Below, in pieces: positions 19,701-26,847 of a stretch of 64,000 nt of DNA; position 1 is the stretch's first letter, and each line of letters opens with the position of its first letter. Source of the DNA: Streptococcus mitis (GTDB lineage Bacteria > Bacillota > Bacilli > Lactobacillales > Streptococcaceae). Position numbers and translations under genes: made by a program. The stretch is taken from the NCBI GenBank assembly GCA_001560895.1, contig CP014326.1, positions 2,058,001-2,122,000 of the forward strand, in the 5' to 3' direction. The notes under the pieces are model-generated. The model was given only the letters and a program-made list of their open reading frames with translations, ran no database searches and had not been told where the DNA came from.

Positions 19701-22700
19701 ATTGCTTTCTTAGCTTCTGGTTTAGCTTTGGCTTCTGGATTGATTGCTTCAACTGCTCCAGTACCAGCTTCCTTAGCTTTATCTACTTCTGCATCACTTG
19801 GTGCTGCATCAATTGCTTCTTTAGCCTTATCCGCTGCATCTTTAGCTGCATCTTTAGCTGCTTTCTTCTCGTCATCTGTCAAGTCTGTACGAGCGTCAAT
19901 TGCTGCTTCCTTAGCTTTAAGAGCGTCATCGATTGCTTTCTTAGCTTCTGGTTTCTTAGCCGCTGCTGGATTTACTGCTGTAACATCTGCTACACCTTTA
20001 TCTTTAGCACCATCTACTGCTGTTTGAGCTGTTGCTGCTGCTTCTGGTGTTGCTGCTACATCTGGTTGTTTTGCAATCTCTGCTAATTGGGCATCTGCCA
20101 ATTTCTTAGCTTCTGCTTTAGCTGCATCTTTCTCTTCATTTGTGAGATCGTCACGGCCAGCGATTTCTGCTTCTTTAGCTTTCAATGCATCAGCAATTGC
20201 TTTCTTAGCTTCTGCTTTCGCTACTGGAGTTACTGCTTCAACTGCTCCAGTACCAGCTTCTTTAGCTTTATCTACTTCTGCATTGCTTGGTGCTGCATCA
20301 ATTGCTTCTTTAGCTTTATCCGCTACATCTTTAGCTGCATCTTTAGCTGCTTTCTTCTCGTCATCTGTCAAGTCTGTACGAGCGTCAATTGCTGCTTCCT
20401 TAGCTTTAAGAGCATCATCGATTGCTTTCTTAGCTTCTGGTTTAACTTTGGCTTCTGGATTGATTGCTTCAACTGCGCCAGTACCAGCTTCCTTAGCTTT
20501 ATCTACTTCCGCATCACTTGGTGCTGCATCAATTGCTTCTTTAGCTTTATCTGCTGCATCTTTAGCTGCATCTTTAGCTGCTTTCTTCTCGTCATCTGTC
20601 AAGTCTGTACGAGCGTCAATTGCTGCTTCCTTAGCTTTAAGAGCGTCATCGATTGCTTTCTTAGCTTCTGGTTTCTTAGCCGCTGTTGGATTTACTGCTG
20701 TAACGTCTGCTACACCTTTATCTTTAGCTTTATCTACTGCTGTTTGAGCTGTTGCTGCTGCTTCTGGTGTTGCTGCTACATCTGGTTGTTTTGCAATCTC
20801 TGCTAATTGGGCATCTGCCAATTTCTTAGCTTCTGCTTTAGCTGCATCTTTCTCTTCATTTGTGAGATCGTCACGGCCAGCGATTTCTGCTTCTTTAGCT
20901 TTCAATGCATCAGCAATTGCTTTCTTAGCTTCTGCTTTAGCTACTGGAGTTACAGCTTCAACTGCTCCAGTACCAGCATTTTTCGCTGTGTCTACTGCTG
21001 CGTCTGTTGTTGCTGCATCAATTGCTGCTTTAGCCTTATCTGCTTCTGCTTTCGCTAGGTCTTTCGCTGCTTTCTTCTCGTCATCTGTCAAGTCTGTACG
21101 AGCGTCAATTGCATCTTCCTTAGCTTTAAGTGCTGCATCTACTGCTTTCTTCGCTTCTGGTTTCTTAGCCGCTGCTGGATTTACTGCTGTAACGTCTGCT
21201 ACACCTTTATCTTTTGCACCATCTACTGCTGTTTGAGCTGTTGCTGCTGCTTCTGGTGTTGCTGCTACATCTGGTTGTTTAGCAATTTCTGCTAATTGGG
21301 CATCTGCAAGTTTCTTAGCTTCTGCTTTAGCTGCATCTTTCTCTTCATTTGTGAGATCGTCACGGCCAGCGATTTCTGCTTCTTTAGCTTTCAATGCATC
21401 GTCAATTGCTTTCTTAGCTGCTTCTTTCGCTACTGGGTTTACTTTCGCAATTTCTCCAGTACCTGCAGTTTTAGCTGCATCTACTGCTGCTTTTGTTGTA
21501 ACTTCAGGTTTTGCAATTTCAGCAAGAGCTTTTTCTTTATCAGCATTTACTTTTGCGATTGCTGCTGTTTTTTCAGCATCAGTAGCATTTGGAGTGTTAT
21601 TGATGGCAGCAATTTGGGCTTCTGCTGCTTTTTCTACTGCATCGATAGCAGGTTGTTTATCAAGAGTTACAAAGTCTGACAATGGTTTTTTATCTGTAGA
21701 TCCATCTGTATATGTTACTACAAGATTTCCAGCGTTATCTTTTTCTACTGATTTAATCTTAGTCTTAGCATCTGCAGCATCTACAGTCTTACCTTTTTTG
21801 TCAGCTAAGTTAGCATCATCATTGTTATTAGAGTACTCAATTTGTAGTTTTTCTTTGATTTTATCTAATTCTGCTTCTGTAACGTTAGCTGGGTCTGCTA
21901 CAGCAACTTTTTCAGTTGGAGCTGCAATGTCATATTTAGATGTTTGATTTTTAACTACGAATCGAGCATACCCTGGTTTTTCTTTCGCGTTTTTATCTAC
22001 ATCTAGCGCTCTATAATCAGTGTTTGAAAGTTTACCATCGTTGTCTTTAGAAACGATAAAACTTGTCCACGCTTTTCCAGCTGTAAGGTTTGTAGTGCCA
22101 GTCATCTTGATAGTAGCTGTTCTTTTATCTTCAGATACTGAACCTTCTCCTGTAACCACACCATCTTCAACTTTACCTGTTGTCAATTTGAATCCATTCG
22201 CGTTATTCCATGTAACATCTCCAGGTCCACGTAGATAAAGATCTTTAACTTCATTTTCATCTGAACCTTTGAATGTTAAATCAGTGTTTTCACCTGAATA
22301 AACATAGATTTCTTTGTTGGTTTGATTTGAGTATGGAAGTTCTACTGTTGGAGCTACGTTTACAAAATCTGCTAATGCTTTTGTATCTTTAGAACCATCT
22401 TTATAGGTTACTACAACATTATTTCCTTCTCTAGTAATGCTTTCAATACGATCAGTTTGGTTTTCAACGTCTTTTCCTTGTTTATCAAGAAGATTTTTAT
22501 CTGGGTTTGTAGTAGAGTATTGAATCTTAATACTGTCTTTAATCTGGTTAAACTCGTCTTCTGTGATATTATTAGCATTTGCTACAGTAACTTTTGTCTC
22601 TGGATCTTTAATATCATATTTTGCTGTTTGAGCTTTTAAGACAATTCTGAATGAACCTGGATCATTTGCATATGAAGATCCAGTCGCAGTGTTGTTAATA

Positions 22701-24475
22701 TATGCTCCATCTGTATCTGTTGCAGTTGCATAACGAGTTACAACTGGAAGTTCAGCACTTTCTGTTGTAGGAAGTGTTATTTTCTTAACTGGTGATCCAC
22801 CTTCTGTATCTTTTGTGATTTTACCTCTAATATGAACAACTGCAGGATTATCTGCTGTTGCTTGTGTTTCTGTAGAGATTTTCTCGACTACTGTGTCATA
22901 TTCGTTATCCAATATATTTGGATTTGATGCATCTTTAGCTGGTGATACCTTATTTCCACCACGTACAATTTCTGCAGATGCTATTTTTCCTGAGTCATCT
23001 GTAAATTTAATAGGAATATCGAAATCTTCATTTGCATATACAAATACGTCTTTTCTGCCTTCTACTGAGTATGGAATCTGTACTGTTGGTGCCGCATTTA
23101 CACGTGCAACACTTGAAACAGCTATAGAATCAGTTGAACCATCTTTATAGGTTACAGTCAAATTACTGCCAGATTGTGCCACACTTGAAACTACAGTTTT
23201 AGCATCATCAAGTAAAGTTCCTTTTTTACTTGCTAACTGTGCATCGTCATTTGTTTTTGAATATTCAACCTTAAGGGCGTTTTTAATATTATTTAAATCT
23301 GTCTCTGTTAATTGAGCAAGATCCGCGACCAAAACTTTATTTGCAGTCTCCAACGCAACCGGATCGTATTTAAATGTTTGTGGTTTTGCGATAACGTTAA
23401 ATGAACCTGGGTCAGTAGCATTCGATGAACCTACTGCTCTATTTTCAATAAAATTCCCTGCTTCATCAGTCGCTGTTACATAACGCCAACCCAAAGTCAG
23501 CCCTTCAGTTCTGATTTTTTCCAACTGTACTGCGCTCAGTTCACCACCTGGGACTCCTCTATAATGAATAACCGCAGGAGAAGCATCTGATGCAGGTGTC
23601 TTAGTAGTGATTTCATTAATAGTGTATCCGTATTGAACATCTCGTTTATCAGTTTCACCAGCTACTGAGTTAAAGTTTCGATTTCCACCTTGTTTAACTG
23701 TTGCACTAGTAATAAACCCTGAGTTATCCTTAATTTTAATGTCGAAACCTTCAGCTTCCCCACTATAAACATAGACATTTTTACCATTTGCAAATGGAAT
23801 TTCTACAGTTGGCTTTTCTGTATCAGTCTCCGCACGGAAAGCATTATTTTTATCTAATTCTTTACCATTACGTGGGTCGTTGGATCCTGTATTTTCGATT
23901 GAGTTAGAGTCTGATTTTTTCTCAGTGTTTTCTGCTTTTTTACCTACAGTTTCTTTTCCGTTAGTAGTGTCTACTGCTGGAGTTTCTTTTTTCTCTACAG
24001 GTTTGTTTCTTAATCCAGCGTTAGCTGTAGTGACAAGTTTGCTGTAAGCTTTTTTTAGTTCAGCTTGAGTAGTTGCATTCGCTAATGTAGCTTTTGCAGC
24101 TTCTAAGTCAGCTTTTAATACTGCAACACTTTCTTCTGTTTTGTTATCGTAAGAACCGTTAGAAAGTTTTGTTTCAATTTCTGAAATTAAATTTGTCAAC
24201 TCTGACTTGTCCAAAGTTGGAGTTGTTGCTTCTACTGGTTTAGCAGTAGCCTCTTCCGAAGTTGGTTTGTCTTCAGTGGCTTTCGCTGGAGCTTCTACAG
24301 ATGGTGTATCTTGTTTGCTTAGCTCATTAGCTGATACAGCTCCATTACCTAAGAACATGAAAAGAGCAGCGACTGCTACACTAGCCGCTCCAAAGCTATA
24401 TTTACGAATCGAATAACGCGTGACCTTTTCACGGTGCAAACGTTCAACACGACTCATAGAGTTTTTGTGTTCCAT
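10787..24475 (-). CDS. Giant YSIRK/LPXTG surface protein with helical and aRib-like repeats
   Basis: 4562 residues. The N-terminus has the YSIRK signal (YSIRKYSFGAASVAVAALFM) that directs secretion at the septum. A FIVAR-like helical module follows (about residues 80-155). Then come three beta-rich modules of the type PTVEIPFANGKNVYVYSGE, each followed by a Rib-like segment (about 220-960). Next is a long array of DUF1542-like alanine/lysine/glutamate helical modules (about 950-3390), then 13 atypical-Rib-like modules ending VTTPEGKTAVIP (about 3400-4390). A Gly/Asn linker, a second FIVAR-like module and the anchor LPNTG, a hydrophobic helix and RRRKDDEEA close the protein. It is built like staphylococcal Ebh/SasC/FmtB-type giant adhesins, so a role in matrix binding, aggregation or biofilm is plausible, but no ligand is identifiable. 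Start follows AAAAGGAG. Confidence 0.93.
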   Translation of the reverse strand: MEHKNSMSRVERLHREKVTRYSIRKYSFGAASVAVAALFMFLGNGAVSANELSKQDTPSVEAPAKATEDKPTSEEATAKPVEATTPTLDKSELTNLISEIETKLSNGSYDNKTEESVAVLKADLEAAKATLANATTQAELKKAYSKLVTTANAGLRNKPVEKKETPAVDTTNGKETVGKKAENTEKKSDSNSIENTGSNDPRNGKELDKNNAFRAETDTEKPTVEIPFANGKNVYVYSGEAEGFDIKIKDNSGFITSATVKQGGNRNFNSVAGETDKRDVQYGYTINEITTKTPASDASPAVIHYRGVPGGELSAVQLEKIRTEGLTLGWRYVTATDEAGNFIENRAVGSSNATDPGSFNVIAKPQTFKYDPVALETANKVLVADLAQLTETDLNNIKNALKVEYSKTNDDAQLASKKGTLLDDAKTVVSSVAQSGSNLTVTYKDGSTDSIAVSSVARVNAAPTVQIPYSVEGRKDVFVYANEDFDIPIKFTDDSGKIASAEIVRGGNKVSPAKDASNPNILDNEYDTVVEKISTETQATADNPAVVHIRGKITKDTEGGSPVKKITLPTTESAELPVVTRYATATDTDGAYINNTATGSSYANDPGSFRIVLKAQTAKYDIKDPETKVTVANANNITEDEFNQIKDSIKIQYSTTNPDKNLLDKQGKDVENQTDRIESITREGNNVVVTYKDGSKDTKALADFVNVAPTVELPYSNQTNKEIYVYSGENTDLTFKGSDENEVKDLYLRGPGDVTWNNANGFKLTTGKVEDGVVTGEGSVSEDKRTATIKMTGTTNLTAGKAWTSFIVSKDNDGKLSNTDYRALDVDKNAKEKPGYARFVVKNQTSKYDIAAPTEKVAVADPANVTEAELDKIKEKLQIEYSNNNDDANLADKKGKTVDAADAKTKIKSVEKDNAGNLVVTYTDGSTDKKPLSDFVTLDKQPAIDAVEKAAEAQIAAINNTPNATDAEKTAAIAKVNADKEKALAEIAKPEVTTKAAVDAAKTAGTGEIAKVNPVAKEAAKKAIDDALKAKEAEIAGRDDLTNEEKDAAKAEAKKLADAQLAEIAKQPDVAATPEAAATAQTAVDGAKDKGVADVTAVNPAAAKKPEAKKAVDAALKAKEDAIDARTDLTDDEKKAAKDLAKAEADKAKAAIDAATTDAAVDTAKNAGTGAVEAVTPVAKAEAKKAIADALKAKEAEIAGRDDLTNEEKDAAKAEAKKLADAQLAEIAKQPDVAATPEAAATAQTAVDKAKDKGVADVTAVNPTAAKKPEAKKAIDDALKAKEAAIDARTDLTDDEKKAAKDAAKDAADKAKEAIDAAPSDAEVDKAKEAGTGAVEAINPEAKVKPEAKKAIDDALKAKEAAIDARTDLTDDEKKAAKDAAKDVADKAKEAIDAAPSNAEVDKAKEAGTGAVEAVTPVAKAEAKKAIADALKAKEAEIAGRDDLTNEEKDAAKAEAKKLADAQLAEIAKQPDVAATPEAAATAQTAVDGAKDKGVADVTAVNPAAAKKPEAKKAIDDALKAKEAAIDARTDLTDDEKKAAKDAAKDAADKAKEAIDAAPSDAEVDKAKEAGTGAVEAINPEAKAKPEAKKAIDDALKAKEAAIDARTDLTDDEKKAAKDAAKDAADKAKEAIDVAPSNAEVDKAKEAGTGAVEAINPEAKAKPEAKKAIDDALKAKEAAIDARTDLTDDEKKAAKDAAKDAADKAKEAIDAAPSNAEVDKAKEAGTGAVEAVTPVAKAEAKKAIADALKAKEAEIAGRDDLTNEEKDAAKAEAKKLADAQLAEIAKQPDVAATPEKAAEAQTAVDGAKDKGVADVTAVNPAAAKKPEAKKAIDDALKAKEAAIDARTDLTDDEKKAAKDAAKEAADKAKEAIDAAPSDAEVDKAKEAGTGAVEAINPEAKVKPEAKKAIDDALKAKEAAIDARTDLTDDEKKVAKDAAKDAADKAKEAIDAAPSNAEVDKAKEAGTGAVEAINPEAKAKPEAKKAIDDALKAKEAAIDARTDLTDDEKKAAKDAAKDAADKAKEAIDAAPSNAEVDKAKEAGTGAVEAINPEAKVKPEAKKAIDDALKAKEAAIDARTDLTDDEKKAAKDAAKDAADKAKEAIDAAPSNAEVDKAKEAGTGEIAKVNPVAKEAAKKAVADELKAKEAEIAGRNDLTDEEKAKAKEEAQAKAKEATDAIDAQPSNAETPEKAAEAQTAVDGAKDKGVADVTAVNPAAAKKPEAKKAIDDALKAKEAAIDARTDLTDDEKKAAKDAAKDAADKAKEAIDAAPSDAEVDKAKEAGTGAVEAINPEAKAKPEAKKAIDDALKAKEAAIDARTDLTDDEKKAAKDAAKDAADKAKEAIDAAPSDAEVDKAKEAGTGAVEAINPEAKVKPEAKKAIDDALKAKEAAIDARTDLTDDEKKAAKDAAKDAADKAKEAIDAAPSNAEVDKAKEAGTGAVEAINPEAKVKPEAKKAIDDALKAKEAAIDARTDLTDDEKKAAKDAAKDAADKAKEAIDAATDDAALDKAKEAGTGEIAKVNPVAKEAAKKAVADELAKKEAEIAGRNDLTDEEKAKAKEEAQAKAKEATDAIDAQPSNAETPEKAAEAQTAVDGAKDKGVADVTAVNPEAKAKPEAKQAIDDALKAKEAAIDARTDLTDDEKKATKDAAKDAADKAKEAIDAAPSDAEVDKAKEAGTGAVEAINPEAKVKPEAKKAIDDALKAKEAAIDARTDLTDDEKKAAKDAAKDAADKAKEAIDAAPSNAEVDKAKEAGTGAVEAINPEAKAKPEAKQAIDDALKAKEAAIDARTDLTDDEKKAAKDAAKDAADKAKEAIDAAPSDAEVDKAKEAGTGAVEAINPEAKAKPEAKKAIDDALKAKEAAIDARTDLTDDEKKVAKDAAKDAADKAKEAIDAAPSNAEVDKAKEAGTGEIAKVNPVAKEAAKKAVADELAKKEAEIAGRNDLTDEEKAKAKEEAQAKAKEATDAIDAQPSNAETPEKAAEAQTAVDGAKDKGVADVTAVNPAAAKKPEAKQSIDDALKAKEAAIDARTDLTDDEKKAAKDAAKDAADKAKEAIDAAPSNAEVDKAKEAGTGAVEAINPEAKVKPAAKKAIDDALKAKEAAIDARTDLTDDEKKAAKDAAKDAADKAKEAIDAAPSNAEVDKAKEAGTGEIAKVNPVAKEAAKKAVADELAKKEAEIAGRNDLTDEEKAKAKEEAQAKAKEATDAIDAQPSNAETPEKAAEAQTAVDGAKDKGVADVKAVDPEAKAKPAAKKAIEDKLAKQLEDIANTPDATDDEKKVAADAAKALAEGAKKEIDKAGTDAEVKQLQEEAEGEIEKSVPVVEDKPNARKAIEDEAKAKKEAIDARTDLTPKAKEDLKAQVDAIADQAKKSVDAAKTSEAVDGIEESDKAAIKAVGEVNIPADKVLVNNPSALTDDEKAKVLEAVKKVNPDAKEITQDADGNVTVTTPDGHKEIITPEQVVKTAATANDPKAGNDIVKPADKVVVNDPAKLTDAEKEKIKAAVEAVNPNSIVVVDDKGNAKVSTPDGQTQVIPVEELVRTVEDTKKPNAGNDIVKPADKTAVKDPANLTPEEKKAIEDKVKAVNPGATVVVDDKGNATVTTPEGKTAVIPATDLTKDSEAATKPNAGNDIVKPADKTAVKNPANLTPEEKKAIEDKVKAVNPGATVVVDDKGNATVTTPEGKTAVIPAADLTKDPEAATKPNAGNDIVKPADKTAVKDPANLTPEEKKAIEDKVKAVNPGATVVVDDKGNTTVTTPEGKTAVIPAADLTKDPETATKPNAGNDIVKPADKTAVKDPANLTPEEKKAIEDKVKAVNPGATVVVDDKGNATVTTPEGKTAVIPAADLTKDPETATKPNAGNDIVKPADKTAVKDPANLTPEEKKAIEDKVKAVNPGATVVVDDKGNATVTTPEGKTAVIPATDLTKSPADAAKANAGNTVNTPAAKVEVKDPAKLTDEEKAKVKEAIEAVNPGSKVVVDDKGNATVTTSEGDVVVIPTTDLTKSPADAGKANAGNAVNTPAAKVEVKDPAKLTDEEKAKVKKAVEDVNPGSKVVVDDKGNTTVTTSEGKTATIPAADVTKSAADAGKANAGNAVNTPAAKVEVKDPANLTDAEKKAIEDKVKAVNPGSKVVVDDKGNVTVTTPEGKTATIPAADVTKSAADAGKANAGNGANTPATKTVVKDPAKLTDEEKAKVKKAVEDVNPGSTVVVNDKGDVIVTKGDGTVLVIPELDLVIPEDKLTDPTQQNGVNTPATRVLVGDKAKLTADEIEKVKESIKAVNPGSTVVVDDKGNATVTTPEGKTATIPAAQLVKDAKDVAAKNNGENINVDFEKETVADFNNLTDAEKEAAKAKIKGANADVVEVIFDKAGNATVITKDGKVYTIVAKDIFKQRPYVPSNGGGNNSGNGNGTSGNNGATNTDAKVDKAKLEGAIRQLDELIVKESAKLDAETAKEANALLADAKKVFANADASQAEVDAMVKRIEGFMAKVASSTDHATPANDQAAQTPAVDTATTQAASAQANARKAAKELPNTGTADSTVAMVAAAASALLGLGLAGRRRKDDEEA
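11325..14290 (-). repeat. 13 tandem aRib-like repeats, 231-bp period
   Basis: Thirteen copies of a 77-residue unit with the pattern ADKTAVKDPANLTPEEKKAI, then VNPGATVVVDDKGNATVTTP and IPAADLTK. The DNA period of 231 bp was measured between equivalent sites at 12891 and 13122. Copies 3 to 7 are almost identical in DNA; the first two and last two are diverged, the usual sign of internal expansion. The fold assignment to atypical Rib domains is from pattern recall. Confidence 0.85.
14330..21655 (-). repeat. Tandem helical DUF1542-like repeats, 231-bp main unit
   Basis: Two interleaved classes. Type B contains DARTDLTDDEKK, ends GTGAVEAINPEAK, occurs 20 times and is 77 residues (231 bp, measured in 17.2-17.7 kb). 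The other class contains AGRDDLTNEEKD (4 copies) or AGRNDLTDEEKA (4 copies). Diverged units lie at both ends. Read N to C, runs of type B between the other class are 1, 2, 3, 4, 4, 4 and 2 long. Near-identity of DNA makes this segment prone to misassembly and to length change by recombination. Confidence 0.9.
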
Positions 24476-24879
24476 TTTTTTCTCCTTTTGGAATTAGTTG
24501 ATTTAGCTTCTACATAACAAAATTTATTACTTTAAAAGAATAAGCAACATCTCTTATGCATGCAGAAACCTACACTCATATTCTACCCTATTTTCAATAT
24601 ATATGCAAACTTTTTAACTTCAAAATTTCGCAAAAAAAAAAAGCGTTTTGGGAAAGTAGGGAATTTTCAGAAAGTTTAATTTGTATTTTTTTTACGTTTG
24701 AATATATATTTAATCGCTATATTATACTGATGTATTTTAGTGCGATTTATACTTGATTGTAGAAGATATTGCATATATATAATTATAATTCGAGTAAGTT
24801 TAAAAAACGAAAACAGACATTAACTATTGGCCAAAAATAAAACATGCTACCTACTTCGATAACATGTCCCCATTCTCAT
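24476..24879. other. Gene-free stretch upstream of the giant surface protein
   Basis: About 400 bases, very AT-rich, holding the ribosome site of the giant gene and presumably its promoter. I see no convincing -35/-10 pair, terminator or RNA. A short open frame on the plus strand here has no ribosome site and is composed of AT-rich noise. Confidence 0.5.
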
Positions 24880-25335
24880 TTATAGCAAGGCCTCAAACTC
24901 TGCGACAGTCATGCCCAATTGCTCACTCGCAACCTCAGGTGTTAGAATACCTTGGCTGACTAGATTTACTAACATAGTGAAACTACCTTCAACTTTCCCA
25001 CGCTCTAATCCTTTTTCAATACCTTGTTCAATACCTTCGGCCCTAGCTGTTTCCAAGGCGTAGTCCTGTGCTAACAAGGCTTGTTCTTCGCGCATACGTA
25101 GTTGACTAAACATCTTCCTGTCCTCCTCGGACCAGCTCTTATAGTCTAGCAGTTGGTCTGCCTGACTGATGGCTCGCTCGGGTTCTTGGGTAAAGGGTTT
25201 ATTCCCGAAAAACTCCAACCACGGCTTGCGAACCTTATCTTTGCTGGTTTCTCTGTATTTTTTTAGTTCCAAGAATGCCATTTTGACTAGATGATTTTCT
25301 TGTCCATTAGTGCTGATCTTACAACAAGGCCTCAA
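24880..25335 (-). CDS. C-terminal-only copy of the Rpn nuclease gene
   Basis: The reading frame duplicates the last half of the adjacent Rpn gene: NGQENHLVKMAFLELKKYRE through LGMTVAEFEALL. The nuclease domain is missing. Its first possible codon is a TTG inside the 3' end of the upstream gene (25333-25335), and an internal ATG lies at 25281 (MAFLELKKY). Neither has a good ribosome site. It differs from the parent by substitutions and by an enlarged Glu/Gly/Arg repeat (ARAEGIEQGIEKGLERG). It is either a remnant of tandem duplication or a separately made C-terminal protein. Short C-terminal Rpn products (RpnS) from internal starts act as antitoxins in E. coli, so the second option should be kept open. 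Confidence 0.65.
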   Translation of the reverse strand: MRPCCKISTNGQENHLVKMAFLELKKYRETSKDKVRKPWLEFFGNKPFTQEPERAISQADQLLDYKSWSEEDRKMFSQLRMREEQALLAQDYALETARAEGIEQGIEKGLERGKVEGSFTMLVNLVSQGILTPEVASEQLGMTVAEFEALL

Positions 25336-26206
25336 ACTCTGCGATAGTCATGCCCAATTGCTCACTCGCAACATCAGGTGTTAGAAGACCTTGACGTACT
25401 AGATTTAGTAGCATAGACAAACTTCCTTCAACTTTCCCACGCTCTAATCCTTTTTCTTCGGCTCGTTCCAAGGCATAGTCCTGTGCTAACAAGGCTTGTT
25501 CTTCGCGCATACGTAGTTGACTAAACATCTTCCTGTCCTCCTCGGACCAGCTTTTATAGTCCAGCAGTTGGTCTGCCTGGCTGATGGCTCGCTCGGGTTG
25601 TTGAGTAAAAGGTTTGTTACCAAAAAACTCCAACCATGGCTTGCGAATCTTGTCTTTGCTGGTTTCTCTGTATTTTTTTAGTTCCAAGAATGCCATCTTG
25701 ACTAGATGATTTTCCTGCCCATTATTTGTGATAGTTAAGACCTCACCTGTCGTGTCCTCGCGCATGCTAAAACTATGAAAAGCCAAGTCATCTGAGAAAT
25801 AATTACTATCCACAATTGCGATAGCGTAAACAGGTGCGATGTGTTTGTAACTCTGGTGTGTATCACCTTCTCGCTGACGAATTTTTTCTAGGTTTTGATT
25901 GACCTGACTGCACAAGTAAGCCCACAGGCGATTGATGAAAAAATTCTGATGATGTACCTGAATTTCAATAATAACCTGTGTCCCATTGTCCAACTCCGCT
26001 AAGACGTCTATACTGGTATAGAAATCCTGGGCCGAGTAAGGCATTGAAGGTAAGACATGAATATTGCTTCCCTCCAAAATGGTCACATTTTTGGTTGGTA
26101 AGTCCAGCATATCGCGGATAAATTGACAAGTGATTTCTGGATTGCTAAAAATCTTCTTAGCAACCAAGTCATTGGTCGGGCTGATGCCCGGATGTCTGAG
26201 AATCAT
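25319..26206 (-). CDS. Rpn/YhgA-like PD-(D/E)XK nuclease family protein
   Basis: 295 residues from the ATG at 26206, which has AAAGGAGAGG just upstream and an extended -10 (TGCTATAAT) before that; longer in-frame starts lack these. The N-terminal part (NDLVAKKIFSNPEITCQFI) and the catalytic core with Asp in SIDVLAELDNGTQ and Glu in VIIEIQVHHQ match the Rpn recombination-promoting nuclease or transposase family. The C-terminal third is Glu/Lys/Gly-rich with a short repeat and the ending LGMTIAEFEALL. Rpn proteins cut DNA and some give phage defence. It overlaps the C-terminal-only copy downstream by 17 bases. Confidence 0.85.
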   Translation of the reverse strand: MILRHPGISPTNDLVAKKIFSNPEITCQFIRDMLDLPTKNVTILEGSNIHVLPSMPYSAQDFYTSIDVLAELDNGTQVIIEIQVHHQNFFINRLWAYLCSQVNQNLEKIRQREGDTHQSYKHIAPVYAIAIVDSNYFSDDLAFHSFSMREDTTGEVLTITNNGQENHLVKMAFLELKKYRETSKDKIRKPWLEFFGNKPFTQQPERAISQADQLLDYKSWSEEDRKMFSQLRMREEQALLAQDYALERAEEKGLERGKVEGSLSMLLNLVRQGLLTPDVASEQLGMTIAEFEALL

Positions 26207-26460
26207 TCTTCCTCTCCTTTCATTATAGCACATTTTTAAATCTAAGCTCATTAGATTCACCGCCACTATCTATTTATTCGGAAAAGAATTCAATTGTTAA
26301 GATGTTTTATCTCCGTTTCAACTGAAATATGGACTTTAGCAAGCAGTTGTCCATCCACAATCAGATTTAGATAGAAATTCAAGGTTCTATTCAGTAGCAA
26401 AGTACAGAGTTAGTATGATTTAGATCTTTTTGGTTCCCTCAGCTTGAAACTGACGGACTA

Positions 26461-26564
26461 ATACTCAATGAAAATCAAAGAGACAACTAGGAAACTAGCC
26501 ACAGGCTGTACTTGAGTAGAGTAAGGCGACTCTGACGTGGTTTGAAGAGATTTTCGAAGAGTAT
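26461..26564 (-). repeat. BOX element, boxA-boxC form (104 bp)
   Basis: Starts ATACTCAATGAAAATCAAAG and ends with TTTGAAGAGATTTTCGAAGA followed by GTAT. AAGGCGACTCTGACG near 26524 is a variant of the well-known BOX primer core. The length fits boxA plus boxC with no boxB. BOX elements are miniature repeats of pneumococci and relatives with ends that pair into a stem. Confidence 0.85.
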
Positions 26565-26660
26565 AAGCTCATCCTGATGAATAACACCATATCCACCTAT
26601 AGCCAGTTAAGCTCAAATCTTCGTTTCTAAAGAAGTACTAGTAGATTGAACTATACCATC

Positions 26661-26704
26661 TTATTAACAGCTTTATCCACAACTGTGGATAAAGCTGTTA
26701 ATAA
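26661..26704. promoter_or_regulatory. Perfect inverted repeat holding two facing DnaA boxes
   Basis: A 21-bp arm (26661-26681) is repeated exactly in inverse orientation (26684-26704) with a 2-base loop. Each arm contains the consensus DnaA box TTATCCACA (26673-26681 and the complement at 26684-26692). No T-run follows, so it is not a standard terminator. Confidence 0.65.
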
Positions 26705-26847
26705 CTAAAAATCCTTTCCTACATCCTCAAAAGTTTTTATTACAATATGAAATGTCTAAACTTTTCTGACTAACTACTGTTCTCTACCAAGCTCCCTCTC
26801 CTCCTAGTTAATAAGTAACATTCAAATTCTCTCCGCGTCAACAAGTG

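Noticed and set aside
11967..21947. Many long open frames on the plus strand, up to 643 codons, within the giant surface protein gene
   Set aside because: They are antisense to a repetitive Ala/Lys/Glu-rich coding sequence whose codon bias leaves the other strand free of stops. They have no ribosome sites and break exactly at the AGR-type modules.
24556..24756. A 66-residue plus-strand frame upstream of the giant gene
   Set aside because: No ribosome site, extreme AT content and a product rich in Phe, Ile and Tyr from random sequence.
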